Position numbers and translations under genes: made by a program. The notes below the pieces were generated by a model that worked only from the letters and a program-made list of their open reading frames with translations, was not told the DNA's origin and ran no database searches. A stretch of 64,000 nucleotides of DNA from an uncultured Flavobacteriales bacterium (GTDB lineage Bacteria; Bacteroidota; Bacteroidia; Flavobacteriales; BACL11): contig CALSUJ010000003.1 of assembly GCA_943789505.1 (NCBI GenBank), positions 124,001-188,000 on the forward strand. The letters are read 5' to 3'. Of the stretch, positions 17,026 to 27,103 are shown in pieces (the stretch's first letter is position 1; each line of letters begins with the position of its first letter).

Positions 17026-17778
17026 TTACTCTTCTGAAGAAATAGAAGCTGAAAGATATTCTCTATTCATTTTCGCAATGTATTCTATAGAAATACCTTT
17101 TGGACATTCTATTTCACAAGCACCCGTATTTGTGCAGTTTCCAAATCCTTCTTTATCCATTTGCTCCACCATATTTAATACTCTTTGTTTACGTTCTACC
17201 TGACCTTGTGGTAAGTAAGCATACTGAGAAACTTTAGCTGCAACAAATAACATAGCCGAAGAGTTTTTACAAGTAGCAACACAAGCTCCACACCCAATAC
17301 AAGCGGCTACATCAAAAGCTTTATCTGCATTCATTTTAGGAATTGGCAATGCATTAGCATCTTGAGTATTTCCTGAAGTATTTACAGAAACAAACCCTCC
17401 TGATTGTTGAATCCTATCAAAAGAAGAACGATCAACAATTAGATCCTTAATCACTGGCATAGCTGCCGAGCGCCAAGGTTCAATATAAATTGTTTCTCCA
17501 TCATTAAACATTCGCATATGTAGCTGACATGTAGTAACTTTTCTATCAGGACCATGCGCCTCCCCATTAATATAAAGCGAACAAGTACCACAAATTCCTT
17601 CTCTACAGTCATGATCAAATGCAACAGGATCCTTGCCTTGCGTTATCAATTGCTCATTCATTACATCAAGCATTTCTAAAAAAGAATAATGGCCTAAAAT
17701 TCCAGTAACTTTATAAGTTTCTAAACCTCCTTTATCTTCTCTATTTTTCTGTCTCCAGACTTTTAATGTTAAATCCAT
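17026..17778 (-). CDS. sdhB: succinate dehydrogenase / fumarate reductase iron-sulfur subunit
   Basis: This 250-residue subunit carries electrons from the flavoprotein to menaquinone in complex II. The N-terminal ferredoxin domain has [10 protein letters not shown] plus a distal Cys in VTTCQLHM, for the [2Fe-2S] cluster. The C-terminal domain has [11 protein letters not shown] and the [14 protein letters not shown] region, for the [4Fe-4S] and [3Fe-4S] clusters. It is the last gene of a three-gene operon (cytochrome b, flavoprotein, iron-sulfur), 4 nt after sdhA, and is followed by a strong terminator. Confidence 0.97.
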   Translation of the reverse strand: MDLTLKVWRQKNREDKGGLETYKVTGILGHYSFLEMLDVMNEQLITQGKDPVAFDHDCREGICGTCSLYINGEAHGPDRKVTTCQLHMRMFNDGETIYIEPWRSAAMPVIKDLIVDRSSFDRIQQSGGFVSVNTSGNTQDANALPIPKMNADKAFDVAACIGCGACVATCKNSSAMLFVAAKVSQYAYLPQGQVERKQRVLNMVEQMDKEGFGNCTNTGACEIECPKGISIEYIAKMNREYLSASISSEE

Positions 17779-17782
17779 ATCT

Positions 17783-19798
17783 TTATTTATATGATCTTTG
17801 TTTTAATTCAATATCCTTAAATTCCAACTCTTCTTTATGCAGAATAGCATCAGCAGGCTCTCCCTTATATTCCCAAGCTGCTACATAAGCATAATCTTCA
17901 TCATTTCTTTTTGCCTCACCCTTTTGCTCTCCATCTAACTCAACGGATTCTTCTCTAAAGTGACCTCCACAACTTTCGTTTCTATGCAAAGCATCTTTTG
18001 CAAAAAGCTCACCTAATTCTAAAAAATCTGCTACTCTTCCTGCCTTTCCTAATTCAGGGTTAAATGAGTTCTTATCTCCAGGTATTTTTACATCATTCCA
18101 AAAATCAGTACGAATTTTTTTAATTTCTTTCATAGCTCTCTTCAAACCCTCTTCATTTCTAGCCATACCAACATATTCCCACATTACCTTTCCTAATAAT
18201 TTATGAAAATGATCTACAGTTTTTGTTCCTTTTATATTCATTAATTTCTCTATCCTATCTGAAACCTCTCTCTCAGCTTGAATAAATTCTGCAGAATCAT
18301 TTGCTATAGCTCCCGTACTAATTTCTTTAGATAAATAATCTCCAATTGTGTAAGGTAACACAAAATACCCATCAGCTAAACCTTGCATCAAAGCTGATGC
18401 TCCTAGCCTGTTTGATCCATGATCGGAAAAATTTGCCTCTCCAATACAATAACACCCCTCAACAGAAGTCATTAAATTGTAATCTACCCAAACTCCACCC
18501 ATAGTATAATGTACCGCAGGATAAATCATCATAGGAGTTTTGTACGGATTTTCAGCAACAATTTTTTCATACATTTGGAAAAGATTACCGTATTTCGATT
18601 CAATAACGGCCTCTCCTAATTTTAAAATCTCATCAACAGAAGGACTTTTTATTCTAGCAATTGCTGCTTCTTGTTTTCCATACCTTTGAATTGCAGATGC
18701 AAAATCTAGATACACTGCCTCTCCTGTTTTATTTACTCCATAACCCGCATCACATCTTTCTTTTGCAGCTCTTGAAGCTACATCCCTTGGCACTAAATTA
18801 CCAAAAGCAGGATACATTCTTTCCAAGTAATAATCTCTTTGTTCTTCCGATAAATCAATCGGCATTAACTTTCCTTCACGGATAGCTAATACATCTTCCA
18901 TGTTTTTAGGCACCCAAATTCTTCCATCATTTCTTAAAGATTCTGACATCAAAGTTAGCTTAGACTGATGATCTCCACTTCTAGGAATACATGTAGGATG
19001 AATTTGCGTATAACAAGGATTTGCAAAATGAGCTCCCTTTTTATGAATTTTCCAAGCTGCAGTTGCGTTCGATCCCATTGCATTAGTAGATAAGAAAAAT
19101 ACATTTCCGTATCCCCCACTAGCAATAACCACAGCATGAGCTGAATGTCTTTCTAACTCTCCCGTTTCTAAATTTCTTGCAATAATACCTCTTGCTTTCC
19201 CTTCTACTTTTACCAATTCAACCATCTCATGACGGTTGTACATGGTAACTTTTCCCTTTGCTATTTGCCTGTTAAGTGCTGAATAAGCCCCAAGTAAAAG
19301 TTGTTGTCCTGTTTGCCCTTTTGCATAAAATGTTCTGGAAACCAAAACACCACCAAATGAACGATTATCTAAAAGCCCTCCATAATCTCTTCCAAATGGG
19401 ACTCCCTGCGCAACACATTGATCAATGATATTTCCAGAAACTTCTGACAATCTATGAACATTTGCTTCCCTTGATCTATAATCACCTCCCTTTACGGTAT
19501 CATAAAATAATCTATAAACAGAATCCCCATCATTTTGATAATTTTTTGCTGCATTAATTCCTCCTTGTGCTGCAATAGAATGTGCTCTTCTTGGAGAATC
19601 CTGGTAACAAAACGACTTTACATTATAGCCCATTTCTGCTAAGGAAGCCGCTGCAGAACCACCAGCTAAGCCTGTACCAACAACAATAATATCAATGTTT
19701 CTTTTATTTGCTGGATTTACTAAATTAATATGATTTTTATGATTAGTCCATTTGTCTTTTAAAGGACCATCTGGTATTTTAGAATCTAAAACTGACAT
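17783..19798 (-). CDS. sdhA: succinate dehydrogenase flavoprotein subunit
   Basis: This 671-residue FAD protein oxidises succinate to fumarate in the TCA cycle. The dinucleotide-binding motif is [20 protein letters not shown], the covalent FAD histidine lies in [18 protein letters not shown], and substrate-site residues are in [15 protein letters not shown] and [13 protein letters not shown]. Length and gene order match the non-classical type B complex II of Bacteroidetes, related to fumarate reductases. It is preceded by the five-helix cytochrome b gene (16 nt) and followed by sdhB. Confidence 0.97.
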   Translation of the reverse strand: MSVLDSKIPDGPLKDKWTNHKNHINLVNPANKRNIDIIVVGTGLAGGSAAASLAEMGYNVKSFCYQDSPRRAHSIAAQGGINAAKNYQNDGDSVYRLFYDTVKGGDYRSREANVHRLSEVSGNIIDQCVAQGVPFGRDYGGLLDNRSFGGVLVSRTFYAKGQTGQQLLLGAYSALNRQIAKGKVTMYNRHEMVELVKVEGKARGIIARNLETGELERHSAHAVVIASGGYGNVFFLSTNAMGSNATAAWKIHKKGAHFANPCYTQIHPTCIPRSGDHQSKLTLMSESLRNDGRIWVPKNMEDVLAIREGKLMPIDLSEEQRDYYLERMYPAFGNLVPRDVASRAAKERCDAGYGVNKTGEAVYLDFASAIQRYGKQEAAIARIKSPSVDEILKLGEAVIESKYGNLFQMYEKIVAENPYKTPMMIYPAVHYTMGGVWVDYNLMTSVEGCYCIGEANFSDHGSNRLGASALMQGLADGYFVLPYTIGDYLSKEISTGAIANDSAEFIQAEREVSDRIEKLMNIKGTKTVDHFHKLLGKVMWEYVGMARNEEGLKRAMKEIKKIRTDFWNDVKIPGDKNSFNPELGKAGRVADFLELGELFAKDALHRNESCGGHFREESVELDGEQKGEAKRNDEDYAYVAAWEYKGEPADAILHKEELEFKDIELKQRSYK

Positions 19799-19814
19799 AG
19801 TTTATTTTTTAATT

Positions 19815-20483
19815 TTATAACTGTTTGAAATAATGGAATAAAGCAATAAAAACAAATCCTGCTGGGATAATGATTGCATAAAGGTTACCTAATTTTCTAA
19901 TTGTTGGCGTATATTTATTATGATTAAATCCTGCAGATTGAAAAGCCGATTGAAAACCATGTAACAAGTGTAAAGATAAAAACACAAAAGAGATACAGTA
20001 AATAACTATTCTTGCCAAATCCTGAAATTTATGCTGCAAATGAGTAAAGTATTTTGTTGGCTCATCCCACTTACCATCAATGAACTTATCTTTAATTTCA
20101 GGCAACCAGAAATCGTAAAAATGTAATCCTAAAAATAACATCACCATAATACCGGTAATAATCATATTTCGACTCATCCAATTCGAATTTTCACTTGGCT
20201 TGTCCATTGCGTATTTAACCGGACGAGCAGCTTTATTTTTTACATCTAAATAAATCCCCATCCCTAGATGAAATAAAACACCAACCAATAAAACTGGTTG
20301 TAACACAAACTGCACCAAACCATTTGTCCCCATAAAATGAGAAACTTCATTAAATAAATCAGCACTTATAACCGAAAATAAATTGATTACGAAATGTTGC
20401 ATTAAAAAAAACATCAAGAAAAAACCTGATACGGCCATTAATACTTTTCTTCCAACTGAAGAACTTGATAATCCTTTACTCAT
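19815..20483 (-). CDS. sdhC: succinate dehydrogenase cytochrome b subunit (b558 type)
   Basis: This 222-residue membrane anchor has about five helices and histidines in each that fit di-heme ligation (for example MQHFVINLF, FHLGMGIYLDVK, LGLHFYDFW, LHLLHGFQSAFQSAG). That matches the single-subunit, two-heme anchor of type B succinate:menaquinone oxidoreductases, so no sdhD is expected. It is the first gene of the operon and has a TACATTTG box 24 nt upstream. It is divergent from pepP. Confidence 0.95.
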   Translation of the reverse strand: MSKGLSSSSVGRKVLMAVSGFFLMFFLMQHFVINLFSVISADLFNEVSHFMGTNGLVQFVLQPVLLVGVLFHLGMGIYLDVKNKAARPVKYAMDKPSENSNWMSRNMIITGIMVMLFLGLHFYDFWLPEIKDKFIDGKWDEPTKYFTHLQHKFQDLARIVIYCISFVFLSLHLLHGFQSAFQSAGFNHNKYTPTIRKLGNLYAIIIPAGFVFIALFHYFKQL

Positions 20484-20507
20484 TTTATTATTTTAAATAT
20501 TAAGTGG

Positions 20508-20515
20508 CAAATGTA
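20508..20515 (-). promoter_or_regulatory. -7 promoter box TACATTTG for the sdh operon
   Basis: The minus strand reads TACATTTG, 24 nt before the sdhC ATG at 20483. Confidence 0.55.
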
Positions 20516-20583
20516 AGCTTCATATTGGAAATAAACAACCCATTTTCTAATTCATAATCAATATAGATAATCCTAATTTTTAC

Positions 20584-20591
20584 TAACTTTG
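20584..20591 (+). promoter_or_regulatory. -7 promoter box TAACTTTG for the aminopeptidase P gene
   Basis: TAACTTTG matches TAnnTTTG, 20 nt before the ATG at 20612. Confidence 0.55.
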
Positions 20592-20611
20592 TCAACCTTA
20601 AAAAATCAAAG

Positions 20612-21901
20612 ATGAAATATTTACCAATTGACAACCAGCTATTTATTAATAACAGAAAGAAATTTTCTGCAAAATTAGCAACAAATACCATAGCAATTTT
20701 TAATGCAAATGATGTAATGCCTACAAATGCAGATGGCACTATGCCTTTTCGTCAAAACAATGATTTATTTTGGCTAAGCGGTGTTGACCAAGAAGAAAGC
20801 GTACTTGTTATTTTTCCGGATCATACTGATGAATCGCAAAGGGAAATTCTTTTTTTAAAGGAAACTAATGAGCATATTGCGATTTGGGAAGGGGCAAAAC
20901 TTACTAAAGAAAGCGCATTAAAAACTGCTGGAATAAAAACAGTTTATTGGCTTAATGAATTAGAAGGAAAGATTGCTGAATTAATTGGAAAATGTAATGG
21001 AATTTACTTAAACAAGAATATTCATAGTCGTTCAGCATCAGCTGTTGAGACTAGAGATGATCGATTTAGAAAAATGATAGCAGATAAATTCTCAGAAACA
21101 ACAATACATGAAGTAGCACCAATTATGCATGAGTTAAGAGCTATTAAATCAAACTTTGAAATAAAGCTAATGCAAAATGCCTGTGACATTACCGAAAAAG
21201 GACTGAGAAGAATACTCCCATTCATTAAACCTGGAGTCACAGAATATGAAATTGAAGCAGAATTAATGCATGAATTTTTAAAAAATCGATCTAATGGTTT
21301 TGCTTACCAACCTATTATTGGATCAGGAGTAGACTCCTGTGTATTGCATTATATTGACAACAACAAAGTCTGTAATGATGGCGATATTTTACTAATGGAC
21401 TTTGGAGCTGAATATGCTAATTATGCTTCTGATTTGACAAGAACAATTCCAGTAAACGGGAAGTTTACAAACAGACAAAAGGCGGTTTATAACTCAGTAT
21501 TGCTAGTAATGAAAGAGGCAACTAATATGTTACGCCCAGGCACTATATTTAAGGAATACAATGCTGAAATTGGTAGGATAATGGAATTAGAACTTATTAA
21601 ATTAGGACTGTTAGACAAACATGATGTACAAAAGCAAGACGCTAAGAGCCCACTATTTAAGCAATATTTTATGCATGGAACATCCCATTATTTAGGATTG
21701 GATGTGCATGATGTAGGTGATTTTGACTGGCCAATGAAAGAGGGAATGGTATTTACTTGCGAGCCTGGAATATACATTTTAGAAGAGAAGTTAGGTATAC
21801 GTTTAGAAAATGACATCCTAATTACAGCAAACGGGCCTGATGACTTAATGAAGCATATACCAATTGAGGCAGAAGAAATTGAACACTTAATGAATAGCTA
21901 A
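20612..21901 (+). CDS. pepP: Xaa-Pro aminopeptidase (aminopeptidase P family)
   Basis: This 429-residue M24 metallopeptidase removes N-terminal residues before proline. It has the N-terminal creatinase-like domain (about 1-165, with FRQNNDLFWLSGVDQEE) and the C-terminal pita-bread domain. The five metal ligands are visible: Asp in LLMDFGAEY and ASDLTRTIP, His in HGTSHYLGLDVHDVG, Glu in TCEPGIYI, and Glu in GIRLENDILI. Length and ligands are normal, so it should be active in the cytoplasm. It converges on the T9SS gene at 21923. Confidence 0.95.
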   Translation: MKYLPIDNQLFINNRKKFSAKLATNTIAIFNANDVMPTNADGTMPFRQNNDLFWLSGVDQEESVLVIFPDHTDESQREILFLKETNEHIAIWEGAKLTKESALKTAGIKTVYWLNELEGKIAELIGKCNGIYLNKNIHSRSASAVETRDDRFRKMIADKFSETTIHEVAPIMHELRAIKSNFEIKLMQNACDITEKGLRRILPFIKPGVTEYEIEAELMHEFLKNRSNGFAYQPIIGSGVDSCVLHYIDNNKVCNDGDILLMDFGAEYANYASDLTRTIPVNGKFTNRQKAVYNSVLLVMKEATNMLRPGTIFKEYNAEIGRIMELELIKLGLLDKHDVQKQDAKSPLFKQYFMHGTSHYLGLDVHDVGDFDWPMKEGMVFTCEPGIYILEEKLGIRLENDILITANGPDDLMKHIPIEAEEIEHLMNS

Positions 21902-21922
21902 ATCTTATCCGCCCAATAAGAA

Positions 21923-22612
21923 TTAATGTTGAATTTGCAATGTATTTCGCGAAGAAGTTCCATCCTCAAATTGAGCATTAATTAAATACATTCCGCTTTT
22001 AAAACTTGATGTATTTAACATGTTTTTCTCAATAAAAAAAGTATTTAACTCTCTTCCTTGTAGGTCGAAAATTTGTATCTCACAAATATTTTTAACTCCA
22101 TCAAAAATAATTTTATTATTAGCAGGGCTAGGGAAGAATTGTAATTTATCACTAAGATCAACAACAGACGAAATTATTGCAGAACCTTTCACATAAACAT
22201 TTTTATATTCATGCTGAGTTGATTGATTAATAGGTGATGAAACCTTAGGCCATATTACTACAATATTATCTCCTAAAAGATAATTCTGTTGAGTAACTAT
22301 TTCATAAAGAAATCCTGGAGAAAACTGAATACTGTCATTAGGGAAAATAAAATTAGGTCCTTGACCTCCAATCGTTCTCACATTTGTTAGTCCTTGAGAT
22401 TGAGAATAATTAGCCGTTTCCAACAAGATATTCTCAGCCAAAACATCATCTCCTGAATTTACAACCCAGCAAGAGTAATATACTGTATCTCCTAAAGAAA
22501 CTGTATCTGGAAACTGAATGCCATTAGCTCCAAAAGTAACAGAAATACCTTGTCCGCTTACACTTACAGATGCTAACAAAAATAAGCTGAATATTATTTT
22601 TCTGATTTTCAT
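21923..22612 (-). CDS. secreted protein with T9SS A-type C-terminal sorting domain
   Basis: This 229-residue protein has a signal peptide (MKIRKIIFSLFLLASVSVSG) and a middle beta-rich region with PDTVSLGDTVYYSCWVVNSGDD, which looks like a CARDB/DUF11-type domain. The C-terminal about 75 residues (FFPSPANNKIIFDG, IQIFDLQGREL, FKSGMYLINAQF) form a type A type IX secretion sorting domain, so the protein should be exported and attached to the surface or released. The start at 22612 was chosen over the upstream ATG (22627) because the -7 box lies between them. The function of the cargo part is unknown. Confidence 0.85.
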   Translation of the reverse strand: MKIRKIIFSLFLLASVSVSGQGISVTFGANGIQFPDTVSLGDTVYYSCWVVNSGDDVLAENILLETANYSQSQGLTNVRTIGGQGPNFIFPNDSIQFSPGFLYEIVTQQNYLLGDNIVVIWPKVSSPINQSTQHEYKNVYVKGSAIISSVVDLSDKLQFFPSPANNKIIFDGVKNICEIQIFDLQGRELNTFFIEKNMLNTSSFKSGMYLINAQFEDGTSSRNTLQIQH

Positions 22613-22616
22613 ATTA

Positions 22617-22624
22617 CAAATGTA
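22617..22624 (-). promoter_or_regulatory. -7 promoter box TACATTTG, 4 nt from the T9SS protein ATG
   Basis: The minus strand reads TACATTTG, then 4 nt, then ATG at 22612. It is a predicted leaderless start. Confidence 0.55.
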
Positions 22625-22695
22625 CAAAGAAATATTAGAATTTTATGCAGATAATCCGTTTCTTTATATATATCTTAGCCGTTCAAAATAAGAAA

Positions 22696-24150
22696 ATGAA
22701 CATTTTACTAGAAATTATAAATTCCCTAGATAAAGAGGAAATTCGCTTTTATAAGCTCTTTGCAGGGCGTACTAATAGTGGTGATACTCGTAAAGATATA
22801 CTTTTATTTGATTTTATTAAACAAAATAGAGAAGAATATAATGAGCAAATAATTTCTGATGAACTTTACAAAGACAATAAAAATAATTTTTATCAGCTTA
22901 AAAATAGGTTATATAAGGAATTAAATAAAAGCATGATGCTACAACATATGGGGAAGGAAAAAGATATTTTTATCCTTCATTTAGTATTGCTTTCAAGAAT
23001 CTATAAAAGAAAAGGTAAAGTAGAACTTTCCTTTCATTATTTGAAAAAAGCTGAAAAAGAAGCTGAAAATATTGAATCCTATGAATTGCTTTCAATTATT
23101 TATTCAGAAATACTTACGCTTTCTTATGATATGGTTTCAATTAATGTTGAACAATATATTTTGAAGAAGAGAACTAATAATGAGCAATTGAGCTGGAACC
23201 AAGAAATAGATTTGTTATTAGCCGCAGTATTGTATAAAATTAAGACTGCTCAGAATTTTTCAAAAAATGATGAATCTGTAAATGAAATTCTTCAAAAAAC
23301 ATTAGATGATTTTTCTAAAAATAAAAAAATTCCAAAAAGCCCTAAGTTTAGAATTAAGGTTTATCAAGTGGTTAGCAGAATACTATTACAGCAACATGAT
23401 TTTGATGCACTAGAAGTTTATCTTATTAATACCTATAAGGAATTTACGAAAGATAAGATATTTACAAAATCAAATCATGAACAAAAATTAACTATGCTTT
23501 CTTATTTAACAAATTGTTTATTTAAAACACATAAATATAAACAATCCTTAGCATATGCCGGAATCCTTAAAAGTAGCATGAATGAACATGACGGATTTCT
23601 AAAAGATAAATATCTATTCTACTACTATAATTCTCTTGTCATCAATTATTCCTTATCTGATAAAAACAAGGCCTTAGGGGTGCTAAAAGAAGCAAAAAAT
23701 AATGATGTTATTCAAAATCTGCCTACTTTCTCGGTATTTATTTATTTAAATACCGCACTTATTTATTACGATCAAGAAAAGCTTTCGTTATCAGCAAAAA
23801 ATTTATCTCGCCTTATGTTGCAGGATGATTTTGTTAATATTGGGAAATCATTTCAACTTAAAATTCATATTGCTGAACTGATTGTTCGTTATGATTTAAA
23901 TCAAACAGATGTTATTGATGCTAAAATTCAGCACATAAAAAAATCTTATGCCAATTTACTTAAAGATGATAATTTTAACAGAGATAAACAGCTTATTGAA
24001 ATTATTGATTCTCTAATTTACTGCAACAACTTAACAACTGATAAAAAACTCTTAAAAAAGATTACCACTTTAAGTGTTATCATTACTGAAAAACAGGCTG
24101 ATGATATTGATGTTATTAATTATAATGTTTGGCTAAAGAATCTTATCTAA
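22696..24150 (+). CDS. helical-repeat (TPR-like) protein of unknown function
   Basis: This 484-residue protein is almost entirely alpha-helical and Lys/Glu/Asn rich, with no signal peptide or membrane segment. Units such as LSFHYLKKAEKEAENIESYELLSIIYSEIL and KQSLAYAGILKSSM resemble degenerate tetratricopeptide repeats. The start, MNILLEIINSLDKEEIRFYKLFAGR, looks like a conserved N-terminal helix pair and I chose the ATG at 22696 for that reason; the frame also extends 17 codons upstream. I do not recognise a named family. It is likely a cytoplasmic scaffold or regulator, which is inference only. It converges on thiL and stands alone. Confidence 0.75.
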   Translation: MNILLEIINSLDKEEIRFYKLFAGRTNSGDTRKDILLFDFIKQNREEYNEQIISDELYKDNKNNFYQLKNRLYKELNKSMMLQHMGKEKDIFILHLVLLSRIYKRKGKVELSFHYLKKAEKEAENIESYELLSIIYSEILTLSYDMVSINVEQYILKKRTNNEQLSWNQEIDLLLAAVLYKIKTAQNFSKNDESVNEILQKTLDDFSKNKKIPKSPKFRIKVYQVVSRILLQQHDFDALEVYLINTYKEFTKDKIFTKSNHEQKLTMLSYLTNCLFKTHKYKQSLAYAGILKSSMNEHDGFLKDKYLFYYYNSLVINYSLSDKNKALGVLKEAKNNDVIQNLPTFSVFIYLNTALIYYDQEKLSLSAKNLSRLMLQDDFVNIGKSFQLKIHIAELIVRYDLNQTDVIDAKIQHIKKSYANLLKDDNFNRDKQLIEIIDSLIYCNNLTTDKKLLKKITTLSVIITEKQADDIDVINYNVWLKNLI

Positions 24151-24175
24151 ATAAAAACAACTCTTATAAGTTCAG

Positions 24176-25228
24176 CTATTTTTTCAGTGCATCCCAACCC
24201 TGTGCCGAAAGCGGATGTAAGGTCCCATCTTTTGCAATAAAATTATTTCCTTCACTAGCATCTGTCACGTAACCAACAATGGTGAAATCCGCATCTTTCT
24301 TGAATTTATCATAATGCACTTGACTAATAGTAAATAACAATTCATAATCTTCTCCTCCACTTAAAGCGCAAGTGATAGGATTCATATTGAATTCATTTGC
24401 CAAATTCATAGTTGTATAATCAACAGGTATTTTATCTTCATGAATAGTAATTCCGACTTTTGATGATTTTGATAAATGCAAAACTTCAGAAGAAAGACCA
24501 TCAGAAATATCTATCATTGAAGTTGGTATAATATCCAAATCCTTTAAAATTTTAATGTACTTAACTCCTGCTTCTGGTTTTAATTGCCTTTGTAACACAT
24601 AGTCATTTCCAGTTAAATCAGGTTGCATAGTCGGGTTTTCTTTAAACATCTCTTTCTCCCTATTTAGAAGCTGTAAACCTAAATAAGCTGCCCCTAAATC
24701 TCCTGTACAAATTACTAAATCATTTGTTTTGGCGCCACTTCTATATACTACATTTTCTTTTTCAACCTCACCAAGTACTGTAACACTTATCATTAAACCT
24801 GCAGTTGAAGAAGTAGTATCACCACCTACTAAATCTACTCCATAATGTTCACATGCCAAATAGATTCCTGCATATAATTCATCCAAAGATTCAACTGTAA
24901 AGCGATTACTCATAGCTAAACCCACAGTAATCTGCTTTGCATCACCATTCATGGCGCAAATATCAGATACATTAACAGCAACTGACTTATATCCCAAATG
25001 TTTCAAAGGCATGTACCCCAAATCAAAATGGACTCCTTCAACCAATAAATCAGTGCTTACTAATTGATATTTATCGCCAATATCAATAACAGCAGCATCA
25101 TCTCCAACTCCTTTTATTGTATTTTCATTTTTTAACTTAATGTTTTTAGTTAAATGGTCAATTAAACCAAACTCTCCTAATTGTGAAATTGGAGTTGTAT
25201 TTTGTGATTTTTCTTCAAGTAAACTCAT
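24176..25228 (-). CDS. thiL: thiamine-monophosphate kinase
   Basis: ThiL (350 residues) phosphorylates thiamine monophosphate to thiamine pyrophosphate, the last step of the cofactor's synthesis. It belongs to the PurM/AIR-synthase fold: GVGDDAAVID and ISDGLSSEVLHLS (metal and ATP binding), ICTGDLGAAYLGLQLL and LSGGEDYELLFTI are visible. No other thi gene lies nearby. The -7 box is 4 nt before the ATG, and the gene is divergent from the suf operon, sharing a 70-nt intergenic region. Confidence 0.95.
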   Translation of the reverse strand: MSLLEEKSQNTTPISQLGEFGLIDHLTKNIKLKNENTIKGVGDDAAVIDIGDKYQLVSTDLLVEGVHFDLGYMPLKHLGYKSVAVNVSDICAMNGDAKQITVGLAMSNRFTVESLDELYAGIYLACEHYGVDLVGGDTTSSTAGLMISVTVLGEVEKENVVYRSGAKTNDLVICTGDLGAAYLGLQLLNREKEMFKENPTMQPDLTGNDYVLQRQLKPEAGVKYIKILKDLDIIPTSMIDISDGLSSEVLHLSKSSKVGITIHEDKIPVDYTTMNLANEFNMNPITCALSGGEDYELLFTISQVHYDKFKKDADFTIVGYVTDASEGNNFIAKDGTLHPLSAQGWDALKK

Positions 25229-25232
25229 GTGG

Positions 25233-25240
25233 CAAAGATA
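25233..25240 (-). promoter_or_regulatory. -7 promoter box TATCTTTG, 4 nt from the thiL ATG
   Basis: The minus strand reads TATCTTTG, then 4 nt, then ATG at 25228. It is a predicted leaderless start. Confidence 0.55.
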
Positions 25241-25263
25241 GGTTTTAAATCATATCATTTTTG

Positions 25264-25271
25264 TAGCTTTG
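25264..25271 (+). promoter_or_regulatory. -7 promoter box TAGCTTTG for the suf operon
   Basis: TAGCTTTG matches TAnnTTTG, 27 nt before the ATG at 25299. It also excludes the TTG at 25269 as a start, since that codon lies inside the box. Confidence 0.55.
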
Positions 25272-25298
25272 CATTCATTTAGATTAGATAAGAATAAG

Positions 25299-25622
25299 AT
25301 GATAAATATTAGCGATTCAGCAAGAGATAGATTAATACATCTACTAGATAGTGATGGGAGTAAAAATTCATTTGTCAGGGTTGGTGTAGAAAGTGGAGGA
25401 TGTTCTGGTTTAAGCTACAAATTAGACTTTGATGGCAACAAAAATGAAGATGATGAGCTTATTGAAGATAATAATATTAAACTTTTAGTCAACAAAAAAA
25501 GCTTTTTATACTTAGTAGGTACAACATTGGAGTTTTCTGATGGACTAAATGGAAAGGGTTTTGTATTTAATAACCCAAACGCAAGCAGAACCTGTGGTTG
25601 CGGAGAAAGTTTTTCTCTATAA
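25299..25622 (+). CDS. sufA: HesB/IscA-type iron-sulfur carrier (SufA-like)
   Basis: This 107-residue A-type carrier accepts Fe-S clusters from the SufBCD scaffold and passes them to client proteins. The three conserved cysteines are visible: one in VESGGCSGLSYKL and two in the C-terminal SRTCGCGESF. It opens the suf operon and is separated from sufB by 13 nt. The ATG at 25299 gives the standard N-terminus MINISDSARDRL. Confidence 0.93.
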   Translation: MINISDSARDRLIHLLDSDGSKNSFVRVGVESGGCSGLSYKLDFDGNKNEDDELIEDNNIKLLVNKKSFLYLVGTTLEFSDGLNGKGFVFNNPNASRTCGCGESFSL

Positions 25623-25635
25623 CAATTTATAAAAA

Positions 25636-27093
25636 ATGAGTGAACAAAAAAGACAGTCGGAAGATAAGTTATTAGAAAAAGTAACATCAACTGAATACAA
25701 ATACGGATTTACAACCGAGATAGAATCAGATACCATTCCAAAAGGACTTTCTGAAGATGTGGTGCGTATTATTTCTGCAAAAAAAAATGAGCCAGAATGG
25801 ATGTTAGAATACAGACTAAAAGCCTACAGAGCTTGGTTAGAAATGGAAGAGCCTAATTGGGCAAACATCAATTATACTAAACCAAACTATCAGGAAATTA
25901 TTTATTATTCAGCACCAAAACAAAAACCTGTTCTGGATAGTTTAGATGATTTAGATCCTGAAATGAAAGCAATGTTTGACAAACTCGGTATTTCTATTGG
26001 TGAGCAAAACAAATTAGCTAATGTAGCGGTAGATCTAGTAATGGACTCTGTTTCAGTAGCTACCTCATTCAAAGAAACTTTGGCAGAAAAAGGAATTATT
26101 TTTTGTCCAATTTCTGATGCCATTCAAGATCATCCAGAATTGGTACAGAAATATCTAGGAAGTGTTGTACCAGCTAGAGACAACTTCTTTTCTGCTTTAA
26201 ATGCAGCAGTATTCTCTGATGGTTCTTTCTGCTATATTCCAAAAGGAGTAAAATGCCCAATGGAACTATCCACTTACTTCAGAATTAATGAAGCTGGAAC
26301 AGGTCAATTTGAAAGAACACTTTTAATTGCAGATGAAGGATCACAAGTAAGTTACTTGGAGGGATGTACTGCTCCTATGAGAGATGAAAATCAATTGCAT
26401 GCCGCTGTAGTAGAATTGATTGCAATGGATGATGCTAATATAAAGTATTCGACTGTACAAAATTGGTATCCAGGAAATGCTGAAGGAGTTGGTGGAGTTT
26501 TCAACTTTGTAACTAAAAGAGGAATTTGCCATAAGAATGCAAAAATCTCGTGGACACAAGTAGAAACAGGTTCAGCAATAACTTGGAAATATCCTTCTTG
26601 TATTTTAAAGGGGGATAATTCTATTGGTGAGTTTTTCTCAGTAGCGGTTACCAATAACATGCAACAAAACGATACAGGTACAAAAATGATACACCTTGGA
26701 AAAAACACTAAGAGTACTATTATCGCTAAAGGAATATCAGCAGGAAAAAGTGAAGGAAATTATAGAGGATTAGTTCGTATTTCAAAAGGAGCTACCAACT
26801 CGAGAAATTTCTCTCAATGTGACTCTTTGTTAATGGGTGATAAATGTGGAGCACATACTTTCCCATATATTGAAGTAAAGAATAATTCTTCTAAAGTAGA
26901 ACATGAAGCAACTACTTCAAAAATTGGAGAAGACCAAATATTTTATTGTAACCAAAGAGGTATTGGAACAGAAGCAGCAATTGCACTAATCGTAAACGGT
27001 TACTGCAAAGATGTTCTCAACCAATTACCAATGGAATTTGCAGTAGAAGCACAAAAATTATTAGAAATCAGCCTAGAAGGTTCAGTAGGTTAA
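25636..27093 (+). CDS. sufB: Fe-S cluster assembly scaffold SufB
   Basis: SufB (485 residues) is the main scaffold of the SufBC2D complex on which Fe-S clusters are built. It has the family N-terminus ([23 protein letters not shown]), the central [20 protein letters not shown] and [20 protein letters not shown], and the beta-helix core ending with [19 protein letters not shown], which holds a key Cys, followed by [19 protein letters not shown]. Length is typical. It is second in the operon. Confidence 0.97.
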   Translation: MSEQKRQSEDKLLEKVTSTEYKYGFTTEIESDTIPKGLSEDVVRIISAKKNEPEWMLEYRLKAYRAWLEMEEPNWANINYTKPNYQEIIYYSAPKQKPVLDSLDDLDPEMKAMFDKLGISIGEQNKLANVAVDLVMDSVSVATSFKETLAEKGIIFCPISDAIQDHPELVQKYLGSVVPARDNFFSALNAAVFSDGSFCYIPKGVKCPMELSTYFRINEAGTGQFERTLLIADEGSQVSYLEGCTAPMRDENQLHAAVVELIAMDDANIKYSTVQNWYPGNAEGVGGVFNFVTKRGICHKNAKISWTQVETGSAITWKYPSCILKGDNSIGEFFSVAVTNNMQQNDTGTKMIHLGKNTKSTIIAKGISAGKSEGNYRGLVRISKGATNSRNFSQCDSLLMGDKCGAHTFPYIEVKNNSSKVEHEATTSKIGEDQIFYCNQRGIGTEAAIALIVNGYCKDVLNQLPMEFAVEAQKLLEISLEGSVG

Positions 27094-27103
27094 AAACAAA
27101 GAT

